Origin: Spirochaetae bacterium HGW-Spirochaetae-1
GTDB taxonomy: Bacteria > Spirochaetota > UBA4802 > UBA5550
Direction: 5' to 3'
Length of the DNA: 64,000 bases
Assembly (NCBI GenBank): GCA_002839375.1
Contig: PGXY01000003.1
Span: forward strand, 405,863 to 469,862
In this document: piece by piece, positions 35,032 through 42,979 of the stretch
Position numbering within the stretch: the stretch's first letter is position 1
Layout: the number at the start of each line of letters is the position of its first letter
Notes under the pieces: generated by a model
What the model saw: only the letters and a program-made list of their open reading frames with translations
Told to the model about the DNA's origin: nothing
Databases searched by the model: none
Program-made: the position numbers and the translations under genes

Positions 35032-36045
35032 CTACACCAGTTCCCTGCCCATCATGGTACACAGGGGACGCAGTTCCTTCATGAGCGCGTCGAACTTGTC
35101 GGGCCGCAGGGACTGGCCGCCGTCGCAGAGGGCCCGGGCCGGGTCATTGTGGCACTCGATCATGAGCCCGTCGGCCCCGGCTGCCACGGACGCCTTTGAC
35201 ATGGGCGATATGAGTTTCCAGTGCCCCGTGCCATGCGAAGGGTCAACAATCACGGGCAGGTGCGTCTTCTGCTTCAGCACCGGTATGGCCGATATGTCCA
35301 GGGTGTTCCGCGTCTCGGTCTCGAAGGTGCGGATGCCCCGCTCGCAGAGAATCACGTTCATGTTTCCCTCGGAGAGGATGTATTCCGCCGACATGAGAAA
35401 TTCGTTAATAGTGACCATCATGCCGCGCTTGAGAAGAACGGGTTTTTTCGAGCGGCCCACTTTTTTCAGCAGGGAAAAATTCTGACAGTTCCGCGCGCCG
35501 ATCTGAATAATATCGGCGTATTCCTCCACGAGGGGCAGGTCTTCGGGGTCCATGACCTCGGTAATGACGGGAAGCCCCGCCTCGTCGCCCACCTTACGCA
35601 GCAGGTCCAGGCCCCGGCCGCCCATGCCCTGGAAGGCATAGGGAGAGGTGCGCGGCTTAAAGGCCCCGCCGCGCAGCACCGTGGCCCCCGAGGCTTTTAC
35701 TGCCAGGGCCGTCTGCCTGATCTGGTCTTCGGACTCGATAGAACAGGGCCCGGCCATAACACAGAGGCTTCCGCCGCCGATAGTGCCGCCGCCGGGCAGG
35801 GTGATGACCGTGTCGGTGTCCTTGAGATTGCGGCCCGCCAGGATATAGGGTGTATCACATGAAAGCAGATGATAGTCCTCAAAATAGGGCTTGAAGGCCA
35901 GGAGATCGTTCTCCTTCACGTTCAGGGCGGCGCAAATCGGCCCCTTCGTGGTCTCCATAGAATAGGTGCGGTATCCCCGCTCCTCCAGCATGGCCCTGCG
36001 GGCCTGCGTACTGCCCGGACTGTTTTCCTGCATCAGAACTATCAT
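35032..36045 (-). CDS. aroF: 3-deoxy-7-phosphoheptulonate (DAHP) synthase
   Basis: A 337-residue enzyme catalysing the first step of aromatic amino-acid synthesis, from phosphoenolpyruvate and erythrose-4-phosphate. The N-terminal ~85 residues are the short ferredoxin-like domain of type I-beta enzymes. The catalytic domain has [51 protein letters not shown] and VDPSHGTGH with metal-binding residues. The ATG has GGAGG at ideal spacing. A leader with mutually exclusive hairpins (36080-36163) lies upstream, suggesting control by attenuation. It is a single gene here; other shikimate genes are not in the window. Confidence 0.95.
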   Translation of the reverse strand: MIVLMQENSPGSTQARRAMLEERGYRTYSMETTKGPICAALNVKENDLLAFKPYFEDYHLLSCDTPYILAGRNLKDTDTVITLPGGGTIGGGSLCVMAGPCSIESEDQIRQTALAVKASGATVLRGGAFKPRTSPYAFQGMGGRGLDLLRKVGDEAGLPVITEVMDPEDLPLVEEYADIIQIGARNCQNFSLLKKVGRSKKPVLLKRGMMVTINEFLMSAEYILSEGNMNVILCERGIRTFETETRNTLDISAIPVLKQKTHLPVIVDPSHGTGHWKLISPMSKASVAAGADGLMIECHNDPARALCDGGQSLRPDKFDALMKELRPLCTMMGRELV

Positions 36046-36079
36046 CGTCTTCCTCCAATTGGTTGGTTGCCGTATTAAG

Positions 36080-36163
36080 AAGGCCGCCTGGAGGGTGGCG
36101 GCCTTTATTCTCTGAGGGGGATTCCCTGAAACGAAGAAGGCCGCCGGCTTCCCGCCTGCGGCC
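36080..36163 (-). promoter_or_regulatory. attenuator-like leader of aroF
   Basis: Four segments read on the minus strand: 1 GGCCGC (36163-36158), 2 GGCGGCCTT (36145-36137), 3 AAGGCCGCC (36105-36097), 4 GGCGGCCTT (36088-36080). Segment 1 pairs with 2, 2 pairs perfectly with 3, and 3 pairs perfectly with 4, so only alternative sets can form. This is the layout of a transcription attenuator. The usual U-run after 3:4 is short (CTTAATA), which weakens the terminator reading. A 20-codon frame (36167-36105) overlaps the hairpins, but it has just one aromatic codon and no ribosome site. Confidence 0.55.
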
Positions 36164-36260
36164 TCATGGTATTACAATATCCACAAAGGCTACAGACGAG
36201 CCCAGTTAAAATAAAAATACCAAAAATAATAATAGCTTTTGTGGTTGTTGTAATAAACTG

Positions 36261-36302
36261 TTGCGTTCATGGTTTTTTCCAGTGAGAAAACCATGAACGC
36301 AA
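36261..36302. repeat. 16-bp perfect inverted repeat
   Basis: TTGCGTTCATGGTTTT (36261-36276) and AAAACCATGAACGCAA (36287-36302) are separated by 10 nt. It lies between the aroF leader and the divergent Rpn-family gene. The length, perfection and isolation suggest a mobile remnant or a regulatory stem, but no function is visible. The remainder of the 36046-36402 spacer is AT-rich. Confidence 0.7.
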
Positions 36303-36402
36303 ACATCCCCCTTTGTCAATTAAAAATTTCCAGATCCTTTCATTTTATTAAACCACTGTAAAAAATATTTCATTCAAATCCCGCCCCAAACGTATTATCT
36401 GC

Positions 36403-37317
36403 ATGAGCATACAAAATCCCCACGATACATTCTTCCGGGAAGTATTCACGGACACGGAAAAAGCCCGGGAACTCATATCGCTGGCCCTTCCTCCTCAGGT
36501 CACGTCGCTCTTTGACTGGAAAAAGTTTGTCCATGAAAGCGGGACATTCATCGATGAAGCTATGAGGGAGTATCATTCCGATATTCTTTTTTCAACAGGA
36601 CTCACGAAGGGAAGCCGGATAAAAATATATATTTTATTCGAGCATAAATCCTATCATGACGCACATCTCTTCGCACAGCTGTTAAGATATCTTACGCAGC
36701 TGTACGCAAATATGAAAGAACTGACTCCCGTCATCCCCCTGGTATTCTACCATGGAACCGGCAAATGGAAAGTACCGGAAACATTCCTCGATGATTTCCG
36801 CCTTCCCCGGGAACTGAAGCCGGTCCTTCGCAGATATATCCCCGATTTCAGGTATGAGCTCATTAACTTGCAGAGCAGGAACATTGATGATATGATTATT
36901 TCATTGACAATGAAGGTTCTGCTCTATACTTTTAAGCATATACGGAATTTCCAGGATGATTGTATTCTTGAGAAATTCATAGTACTTGCAAGGGACCTGT
37001 TCTTTGAGGATTCGGGCCTGAAAATTATTGAAAAAATGCTTCTCTACCTTTTTGCGGTTAACGACATTCAACCGGAAAAGGTGAGGGATTCCATAGACAG
37101 ACTTATTTCGGCGGACAAAGGAGACATTGCCATGACTACTGCTGAGAGATTGATACAACAGGGTATTGAGAAAGGTATAGAGAAAGGCCTTGAGAAAGGC
37201 ATCCTGAACGGCAAAAAAGAAACGGCCCTGAATATGCTCCGCAGGGGTTACTCCCGCGAGGATATAGCCGATATCACGGGACTGTCCATGGAAGAGATTG
37301 ATAAATTGAGACAATAA
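36403..37317 (+). CDS. Rpn-family recombination-promoting nuclease / PD-(D/E)XK transposase-like
   Basis: A 304-residue protein of the Rpn/PDDEXK family. The N-terminus PHDTFFREVFTDTEKARELI is the signature start of the family. The nuclease core is seen as HSDILFS (Asp) and IYILFEHKSYHD (E-x-K), then YLTQLYANM and PLVFYHGTGKW. The C-terminus holds a charged repeat (GIEKGIEKGLEKG) and ends in a ~30-residue segment RRGYSREDIADITGLSMEEI typical of these proteins. They cut DNA and aid RecA-independent recombination. Such genes often multiply in genomes, so this copy may be mobile; no terminal repeats of its own were identified. Confidence 0.88.
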   Translation: MSIQNPHDTFFREVFTDTEKARELISLALPPQVTSLFDWKKFVHESGTFIDEAMREYHSDILFSTGLTKGSRIKIYILFEHKSYHDAHLFAQLLRYLTQLYANMKELTPVIPLVFYHGTGKWKVPETFLDDFRLPRELKPVLRRYIPDFRYELINLQSRNIDDMIISLTMKVLLYTFKHIRNFQDDCILEKFIVLARDLFFEDSGLKIIEKMLLYLFAVNDIQPEKVRDSIDRLISADKGDIAMTTAERLIQQGIEKGIEKGLEKGILNGKKETALNMLRRGYSREDIADITGLSMEEIDKLRQ

Positions 37318-37430
37318 ACCCTCCGCTATCCACCATCCATCGCCTTATATAAATTAATTGACACAAATTATGTTCTGTGCAAAAGAGTTACAATTCGCCG
37401 CAGGACAACTTATATTCTCAGGGAGCTTAT

Positions 37431-38507
37431 ATGGATACTCTTGCCTTCATAAACGCATCATTTTTATGGTTCTTCAGTGCCGTCATGCTCTACCAGGTCA
37501 TTTTAACCTGGGGTAAGCCGGAGAAAAAAATCATACAGTATTCCGAACTCTTCTACGTCCTGGAATTCTTTATCGTGGGTTTTTATGTTCTCTTTCTTTT
37601 CAAGGGCATGAATATAACAGGAGGGATGCACAACAGGCTGTATGGGTACATGCTCCTGGCCTTCATCATCAGCAATCTCTGGCTCCATCTCTTCAACATG
37701 CTGCCCACATACCTCAAGGTGAAACGCAACCCGTCACTCGTTGATAATGATCCGGTCCTCACCCGCAATTACGCTGTTTTTTTGAAAGAACTGGATGAGA
37801 AATATAAAAAAGACAATTCAAAGGATATCCTGAAGGACCTGAGCCGGAAGGCCCTTCACTTCATACTCCTGGCCCTGGTGATCGGCATCCACGAAATGAG
37901 TTTCCGCATGGAGGCAACGGTCGCGCAGTGGGGCCTCACTCCCCTGGCCTTCCGGAACTTTCTCTATGTCCTGGCCGCCATGTTCTTCGTTTTCATGTTC
38001 ACCACGGGAGACCTGTATCGCCAGTACGCCTTCCAGTACATTCCCCAGTGGGGGAGAAAGTGGTATGGCAAATCACTGGAGGCCCGCACCGAGGCGCACA
38101 CCCTCATATCCAGCGTTCCCTTTCTGCTCACGCTCATGCTCTTCATCAACTCCCGGGTTCACGTCCTCTTCGCGGCCGCCATTGTATCGGCCGTGGCCGA
38201 CGCCATGGCCAGCATGGTGGGGAAAAGCTTCGGAAAGCATAAAATGATTCATTTCGGCGTATATCCGGAAAAAAGCTACGAGGGACTCATAGCCGGAGCC
38301 CTGTCGGCCTTCATCGGCATAATCGTCCTCTTTCATTATTATCCCGTTACGGGTGGGTTCCCGGGAATTTCCGTGGTGATCGCCCTTGTCTGCGCCCTGG
38401 TCTTCATCTATACCGACGCCTATTCCCGGTATCTCTGTGACAATATCACCAACAGCCTGTTCCCGGGCCTGGCCACCTGGCTTATCCTCTATTTCTTTGC
38501 GGCGTGA
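37431..38507 (+). CDS. dolichol/phytol kinase-like CTP transferase family membrane protein
   Basis: A 358-residue protein with about nine to ten membrane helices and a cytosolic loop (DEKYKKDNSKDILKDLSRK). The segment SRKALHFILLAL and the core AAAIVSAVADAMASMVGKSFGKHK...EKSYEGLIAGALSA match the CDP-alcohol/polyprenol kinase superfamily (SEC59, phytol kinase, CTP-dependent diacylglycerol kinase): the DA in SAVADAMAS and the EG in KSYEGLIAG are the conserved catalytic residues. It would phosphorylate an isoprenoid or diacylglycerol alcohol in the membrane. The start at 37431 follows GGGAG; the frame opens earlier at 37377. Its substrate cannot be told. Confidence 0.75.
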   Translation: MDTLAFINASFLWFFSAVMLYQVILTWGKPEKKIIQYSELFYVLEFFIVGFYVLFLFKGMNITGGMHNRLYGYMLLAFIISNLWLHLFNMLPTYLKVKRNPSLVDNDPVLTRNYAVFLKELDEKYKKDNSKDILKDLSRKALHFILLALVIGIHEMSFRMEATVAQWGLTPLAFRNFLYVLAAMFFVFMFTTGDLYRQYAFQYIPQWGRKWYGKSLEARTEAHTLISSVPFLLTLMLFINSRVHVLFAAAIVSAVADAMASMVGKSFGKHKMIHFGVYPEKSYEGLIAGALSAFIGIIVLFHYYPVTGGFPGISVVIALVCALVFIYTDAYSRYLCDNITNSLFPGLATWLILYFFAA

Positions 38508-38583
38508 TGTAAATATTTTTGATTAAATATCCTGCGTTCACCGCGGCGCAGGCACTCGATCCGTTCATGAATCTACAGGCGCC

Positions 38584-38665
38584 ACCCCCGGAGGGGGTTA
38601 CCCCCGGCGCAAATATGCAAGGTCAATTCATGCATCCCTGAGCGACACCCCCGGAGGGGGTTTTT
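38584..38665 (+). terminator. two CCCCC-GGA-GGGGG hairpins; second with U-run
   Basis: The first hairpin is at 38584-38598 (A-CCCCC-GGA-GGGGG-T, followed by TACC). The second is at 38647-38661, followed by TTTTAA, giving a convincing intrinsic terminator for the membrane kinase gene. Both resemble the reverse copy at 34876. Confidence 0.6.
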
Positions 38666-38768
38666 AATCCGACGATAGTAGATTTCCTTTTTCCTTTAAC
38701 ACGTTCCTGCTTCGCGATCTTCGCGCCCTTCCTGTAATTATTTCTATTTTTTGCTATCTGTTTTAAAT

Positions 38769-39140
38769 TCAGAAAAAGTATTTCTTCAGCAGGCCCAGTT
38801 TGCCCTTCTTTATCATCTGCATTCCGGAAAATTTCATGACCTGGCGGATCTTGTCCCGGTAGGCCGGCTCATAGCAGTGTGTTTCGCAATTTTTACAGGA
38901 AGGCTTCGGGTCATAGGGGCAGATGATTCTTTTTGAAGCGGCATGAAGCAGGAGCGCACGGCAGTCCCCGCAGAGCGTTATTTCCCGCGCGCCAAGATAC
39001 ATCTGCATGGCACCGGCGGTTCTTACCGGTTCCCGCGGCAGGTTTCCGTGTTTCGCGTCGCAGTACAGGGCGATGAAATCCGCCAGCACATCGACGTCCT
39101 TTTTGATTTTTTCATCGATAAGGGCAGTCTCCCCCTTCAT
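38769..39140 (-). CDS. nitrous-oxide-stimulated-promoter (YgbA) family protein
   Basis: A 123-residue cytosolic protein. The pattern DVLADFIALYCDAKHG, a central MQMYLGAREITLCGDCRALLLHAASKR and the cysteine pairs CPYDPKPSCKNCETHCY match the family named for expression under nitrosative conditions (YgbA_NO). The cysteines could hold an Fe-S cluster or zinc. It is the third gene of the HcpR-boxed operon, with an ATGA overlap to the amidotransferase. The genomic link to NO-responsive control supports a role in nitrosative-stress tolerance. Confidence 0.82.
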   Translation of the reverse strand: MKGETALIDEKIKKDVDVLADFIALYCDAKHGNLPREPVRTAGAMQMYLGAREITLCGDCRALLLHAASKRIICPYDPKPSCKNCETHCYEPAYRDKIRQVMKFSGMQMIKKGKLGLLKKYFF

Positions 39141-39844
39141 AACGACACGGTGTTCCCTTTCACTAAATTTTCCATGATATCCTTCATGAGCCCGTTCGAT
39201 TCACTAAAAAAGTCACGGCGCGACAATTCGCGGGCATCCTGGACCCAGGCGCTGCCGTCCAGTTCATGACGGGCGTTTTCTATGAGAAGATCCACGCTCT
39301 CGGGCGTCGACTCCAGGTGGAACTGCAGGCCCAGGACCCGGTCATCATAGATAAAGGCCTGGTTCTCGCAGGCTTCGCTGCGGGCCAGGTGCACGGCCCC
39401 ACGGGGAATATCGAAGGTGTCGCCGTGCCAGTGGAAGGCCGTGAAGCGCTGCGGCAGAACGAGACGCGATGCCGGACCGGTATCGGTTAAAGGAACTGAC
39501 GTCACGGGAAACCAGCCGATTTCCCGGTACGGGTTCTTCCGCACTTGCGCGCCCATAACATGGGCGATGAGCTGCGCTCCCAGGCATATGCCCAGGACCG
39601 TGGCGCCCCGGGAAATACACTTTTCAATAAACAGCATCTCCTCTTTCAGCCAGGGGTACCGGTCACCGTCATGGACGCCCATGGGCCCTCCCATGACGAG
39701 AAGAAATTCAACGCCGCCCGGATCGGGAAGCGCCTCGCCCGCATAGACCCGGGTGCCCGACAGGGGCATGCCCAGCTCCCGCAGAATCACCGCCGCATGG
39801 GCCGGTCCTTCAAAGGGGACATGCTGGATACAATGCGCTCTCAA
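39137..39844 (-). CDS. type 1 glutamine amidotransferase-like protein
   Basis: A 235-residue GATase1-fold protein. The nucleophile elbow is VLGICLGAQLIAHVMGA (Cys), with LLVMGGPMGV before and the C-terminal FHLESTPESV supplying the His-Glu pair, so the catalytic triad is intact. It resembles the free amidotransferase group related to GuaA. Its start is a TTG inside the stop of the ferredoxin gene, and its own stop overlaps the YgbA-type gene, so translation of all three is coupled. Its substrate is unknown; the role in NO stress is inferred from context. Confidence 0.85.
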   Translation of the reverse strand: MRAHCIQHVPFEGPAHAAVILRELGMPLSGTRVYAGEALPDPGGVEFLLVMGGPMGVHDGDRYPWLKEEMLFIEKCISRGATVLGICLGAQLIAHVMGAQVRKNPYREIGWFPVTSVPLTDTGPASRLVLPQRFTAFHWHGDTFDIPRGAVHLARSEACENQAFIYDDRVLGLQFHLESTPESVDLLIENARHELDGSAWVQDARELSRRDFFSESNGLMKDIMENLVKGNTVSL

Positions 39845-40722
39845 ATTATTTCACCTTTTATGGAAATGGTATAATCTTTTACGAAAATATTTTTCCCCGC
39901 TCGCTCCATGGCCTTTTTCAGTATCATGTTCACGCCGCCGCAGCAGGGAACTTCCATGTGCAGAACCGTGATGGACTGTATCTCATGGGTAGTCAGAATG
40001 GCCGTCATTTTATCAACATACTCTTCAACATAGGGGTCCAGTTTCGGACAGAACATGATGACGATCTTGTCCTTTAGGAACCGGTTATGGAAATCGCCGT
40101 AGGCAAAGGGCACGCAGTCGGCGGCCAGCAGCAGGTGCGCGTTGTCGAAATACTGCGCTGCCGGGTTGAGAAGCTTGAGCTGCACGGGCCACTGGCGAAG
40201 CTGCGACGCAACGGGCCCGGCCTGCCCGGCCTCCCCGGTTCCGGAGCCTTCTCTCACGATGGTCATGGCCGCGGCGCCGGGACATCCTCCGCCTCCTGCG
40301 TGGATATGCTTATGGACATGCTGATGAGCCTGTCCCTGGGCCTGGTGCGCCGGGGTCTTCTTTTTCCCGAATTCCGGCACGGCAATATCCTGCTCAACAA
40401 GATACTCCAGAGCCTCGTTCAGGAAACGCGTCTCACCGTGCGCATCGAGATGTTCAAGGTGGGCACGGATGACCATTTCTCCCTGCTTCACGATATTCTC
40501 CATGACCCGTCTCTCGTTATAGGCCTCGGCCTCGCGCTCCTCGATATGGATGGCGTCCTGCGGACAGGTGGAAATGCAGGCCCCCAGGCCGTCGCAGAAA
40601 AGGTCGCTCACCAGGCGGGCCTTCCCGTCAATGAGCTGCAAAGCCCCCTCGGGACAATCGGGAATGCAGAGCCCGCACCCGTTGCATTTTTCATGGTCAA
40701 TATGTATTATCTGGCGTTTCAT
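39841..40722 (-). CDS. 2[4Fe-4S] ferredoxin-domain protein of HcpR regulon
   Basis: A 293-residue protein. CNGCGLCIPDCPEGAL and CDGLGACISTCPQDAIH are two 4Fe-4S ligand sets in the first ~70 residues. A His-rich linker (QAHQHVHKHIHAGGGGCPG) follows, then a C-terminal domain containing CPKLDPYVEEYV and MEVPCCGGVN that may bind another cluster or metal. Similar ferredoxins (FrdX-type) accompany Hcp in HcpR regulons. The start is 40722 (AGGAG seven to eight bases upstream); the frame could extend to 40794, but that would put the HcpR box in coding sequence. It likely delivers electrons to the hybrid-cluster protein. Confidence 0.85.
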   Translation of the reverse strand: MKRQIIHIDHEKCNGCGLCIPDCPEGALQLIDGKARLVSDLFCDGLGACISTCPQDAIHIEEREAEAYNERRVMENIVKQGEMVIRAHLEHLDAHGETRFLNEALEYLVEQDIAVPEFGKKKTPAHQAQGQAHQHVHKHIHAGGGGCPGAAAMTIVREGSGTGEAGQAGPVASQLRQWPVQLKLLNPAAQYFDNAHLLLAADCVPFAYGDFHNRFLKDKIVIMFCPKLDPYVEEYVDKMTAILTTHEIQSITVLHMEVPCCGGVNMILKKAMERAGKNIFVKDYTISIKGEII

Positions 40723-40752
40723 GGATGTATCTCCTGTTACTATGATATCAGA

Positions 40753-40794
40753 AGTATATCCATTTTGTAAAGAAGGTTCATTGACATAGGTCAA
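40753..40794 (-). promoter_or_regulatory. HcpR-type operator and -10 element of ferredoxin operon
   Basis: TTGAC-ATAG-GTCAA (40781-40794) matches the HcpR/CRP-FNR-type palindrome. On the minus strand TATACT (40758-40753) is a near-consensus -10. The box centre (40787.5) lies about 41.5 bp upstream of the start point expected from that -10 (about 40746), the class II activator geometry. The box is inside the 3' end of the neighbouring zinc-ribbon frame. Confidence 0.8.
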
Positions 40795-41110
40795 CTGGGG
40801 AGGAAAGATGAATTTTTCTTTCTATAAGTTTTATATTCAGCAGTTTAACGATGAAAAACACGGCAATTTCCAAAACCATGACCGCCGAAAAAGCTACTAA
40901 AAGAAACATTTTTAAAGAAATATGTATCCAGCCAATGTAAAATCCAATTACTCCTGCAAAAACAATGATGAAAAGCATAATTCGCTTTTTATATTTTTCC
41001 AGTTTCAATTTTATTTTACAGTGCTTGCATGTAAGATGCCAGGGCGTCATTGCAGTCATGAATGTTAAAAAATTCATTTCTTTTGAGCATTTTGGACAGA
41101 GTAATTTCAT
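40778..41110 (-). CDS. zinc-ribbon membrane protein, hypothetical
   Basis: 110 residues. The N-terminus has two cysteine pairs (CPKC and CKHC) that can form a zinc ribbon, and two membrane helices follow (IMLFIIVFAGVIGFYIGWI and MFLLVAFSAVMVLEIAVFFIV). AAAGGAG is 13 nt upstream of the ATG. Its last codons carry the HcpR-type box of the next operon. Function unknown; related zinc-ribbon/TM proteins are common in bacteria. Confidence 0.6.
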   Translation of the reverse strand: MKLLCPKCSKEMNFLTFMTAMTPWHLTCKHCKIKLKLEKYKKRIMLFIIVFAGVIGFYIGWIHISLKMFLLVAFSAVMVLEIAVFFIVKLLNIKLIERKIHLSSPVDLCQ

Positions 41111-41208
41111 GTTTTAGGTGGAACTCCTTTTGTTAGTTAATATTTGATTACCGGTAATTTCAGGCGACTGTCAGGTTATTACCATCACTGTTCAAGTAAC
41201 TCATAATA

Positions 41209-41544
41209 TTATTTGTTCTTTCTATATTTTATTAGCATAAAAATTCCATGTGGTAACATTAATATCGTCATTCCCCCGTATGGTATCATATAAACGCCAA
41301 TTAAAATTACTATAAGATACGTCAATATAAAGCCGAAAGGAGGTATTATATTTCTCTTTTCAACAATATCAAGAAGCACACCAAAGGGAAAAAGTATTAG
41401 GCCGAAATATAAGCACCAAAAGGAAGCAAAGGTTTCATAATTTATTTGTGACTCCATGAAGCCATCATTGATTTTGAAAAAGAATCTTTCTGCAAAACTC
41501 AAAAACTGTCTGCTATAGACAAACGACGTTAATACGGCAGACAT
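41209..41544 (-). CDS. small membrane protein, hypothetical
   Basis: 111 residues with three probable membrane segments (CLYFGLILFPFGVLLDIV, FILTYLIVILIGVYMI, TILMLPHGIFML). The ribosome site is not convincing. A repeat copy starts almost at its 5' end, so the start of the frame might be disturbed. Function unknown. Confidence 0.5.
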   Translation of the reverse strand: MSAVLTSFVYSRQFLSFAERFFFKINDGFMESQINYETFASFWCLYFGLILFPFGVLLDIVEKRNIIPPFGFILTYLIVILIGVYMIPYGGMTILMLPHGIFMLIKYRKNK

Positions 41545-41651
41545 ATCTACTGCACAATACGTATCCCGTTCTCCGCTATTAAAACAATTTCCCTATTTTT
41601 AATAAAAAAACCATCAACACCCGCCGATCCCGAAATCCCCTGGGAAGGTTG
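41538..41651. repeat. left copy of direct repeat flanking the TA module
   Basis: This ~105-115-bp segment is repeated imperfectly at 42557-42672. The best block is 27 identical bases (41614-41640 versus 42637-42663), and ACAATACGTATCCCGTT is also shared. Offset between copies is about 1023 bp, the interval containing the VapBC-type pair. Confidence 0.75.
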
Positions 41652-41778
41652 GTCCTCCGTTCACAGCGAACGAGTTCATAGCAGTTTAAATGGACTTTCA
41701 CCTTATGAATTTATTGAGAGAATGGCATGAGATTTACCTCATTTGATGGTACAGAAAATGGGTGGCACGTCAAAAGCT

Positions 41779-42207
41779 CTATAGGTTATTGATAAAAGGT
41801 AAAAGTAAATTATTCAAGGTCTTTTTATTCTTTGTTTTATAAATGTAGTAATCAGAATCAATTGTAATTATTTCATTTATATTTGTCATTTCAGCGATTA
41901 TAATCAGAGATGAGTCTGCGAGATCCATTGGGACATCAGAATACTTTTTCGATAGTTGGATTATCCTTTCAAGGTGGTTGTTTTCTAAATTAATAATAGT
42001 AATTGCTTCCCGTTTTAGCCATTCTAAAAAATCAATCTGAACATTTATATTAAAGCTCAATAAATGTGTAACTTCAGTAATGACCGGCCAGGTTGTGATT
42101 AAGTGTCCTTTAAATTGTTTAAGAAATGAAACTACAGAAATATGATATTTGTCGTCCTTATCAAATAGGGCTATTAATGGACCAGCATCAACGAGAATGT
42201 TTTTCAC
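41779..42207 (-). CDS. PIN-domain toxin (VapC-like)
   Basis: A 142-residue PIN-fold RNase. ILVDAGPLIALFDKDD supplies the first acidic ligand, ITEVTHLL the second, MDLADSSLIIIAE the third and ITIDSDY the fourth, the usual set of PIN metal ligands. Its 5' end overlaps the antitoxin gene by 20 nt. VapC toxins cleave tRNA or rRNA. Base use is more AT-rich than most neighbours, hinting at acquisition. Confidence 0.88.
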   Translation of the reverse strand: MKNILVDAGPLIALFDKDDKYHISVVSFLKQFKGHLITTWPVITEVTHLLSFNINVQIDFLEWLKREAITIINLENNHLERIIQLSKKYSDVPMDLADSSLIIIAEMTNINEIITIDSDYYIYKTKNKKTLNNLLLPFINNL

Positions 42208-42436
42208 GTAATTTTCCTTTCAGAATATTTTTATAATTCTGTGACAAGCTTCCATCGCCACTGCCATATTTTCCGAAAAGGTCAGAACCTAAATCATACG
42301 GTGAATGTGTTTTCTGATAATCTTCGAAATATAGAACAAGAGCTCTTTTGACAATTTCAGATTTTGAAATCTTCTCATTTTTTGCGATTTGATTTAATTT
42401 GTCATCTAAGTCTGTAGATAGTCTTAAAGAAATCAT
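42188..42436 (-). CDS. ribbon-helix-helix antitoxin (VapB/CopG-like)
   Basis: An 82-residue protein. MISLRLSTDLDDKLNQIAKN forms the beta strand and first helix, and SKSEIVKRALVLYFEDYQ the second helix of an RHH DNA-binding domain. The C-terminal ~35 residues would wrap the toxin. It is followed by the overlapping PIN-domain gene. A 7-bp inverted repeat sits right before its start, so autoregulation is likely. Confidence 0.85.
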   Translation of the reverse strand: MISLRLSTDLDDKLNQIAKNEKISKSEIVKRALVLYFEDYQKTHSPYDLGSDLFGKYGSGDGSLSQNYKNILKGKLREKHSR

Positions 42437-42452
42437 TGTTTAACTCCTTGAT

Positions 42453-42471
42453 GTAATACATAAAGTATTAC
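42453..42471. promoter_or_regulatory. operator-like palindrome of the TA module
   Basis: GTAATAC-ATAAA-GTATTAC is a perfect 7-bp inverted repeat lying 17 bp upstream of the antitoxin ATG, where an RHH antitoxin would bind to repress its own promoter. Confidence 0.65.
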
Positions 42472-42556
42472 AATACCAATGAAAAGTCAATTCTATTACT
42501 AAAATATTTCAAAAAAATGTGAAATTTCAGGCAGGAAAGGCGGCCCATATCTCCTG

Positions 42557-42672
42557 CCGACATGCATTCCTACAGTACAATACGTATCCCGTTCCCTGCC
42601 ATTAAATCAATTTTCCTGTTTTAAATAAAAATTCTGTCAACACCCGCCGATCCCGAAATCCCCGGCCAGGTT
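42557..42672. repeat. right copy of direct repeat flanking the TA module
   Basis: Second copy of the segment described at 41538-41651, with the same order of shared blocks. Sequence between this copy and about 42960 is intergenic and holds no recognisable gene; a few short C/T-rich repeats (CTCCGTT) are seen at 42695-42745. Confidence 0.75.
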
Positions 42673-42979
42673 GTGGCCATACCCGTGGATTCTTCCTCCG
42701 TTGCTGCGCCGTTGCTCCTCCATTCTTCCTCCGTTACTCCTCCCATGTTCCTGACATGATGCGTCCATGCTCTAACTATCACATTTCAAAGGTTGACCAG
42801 AAGTAGAAAAAATTTTAACCTCGGCAAGAAACGGAAAAATAATTTTAATTTTTATCATCCCGACGCGTATTAATAGCAAAGAGCATAACGGACCCGCACA
42901 GGGTTTTAAACATATAGCTCAGTCATTTATTCGATCTTTGAAAACAGGTATTTTTGATACACAAAATGGTGTGGTGAAA

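Noticed and set aside
36105-36167. 20-codon leader peptide of aroF
   Set aside because: It overlaps the attenuator hairpins but has no ribosome site and only one Phe codon, so it is not a convincing aromatic-sensing leader.
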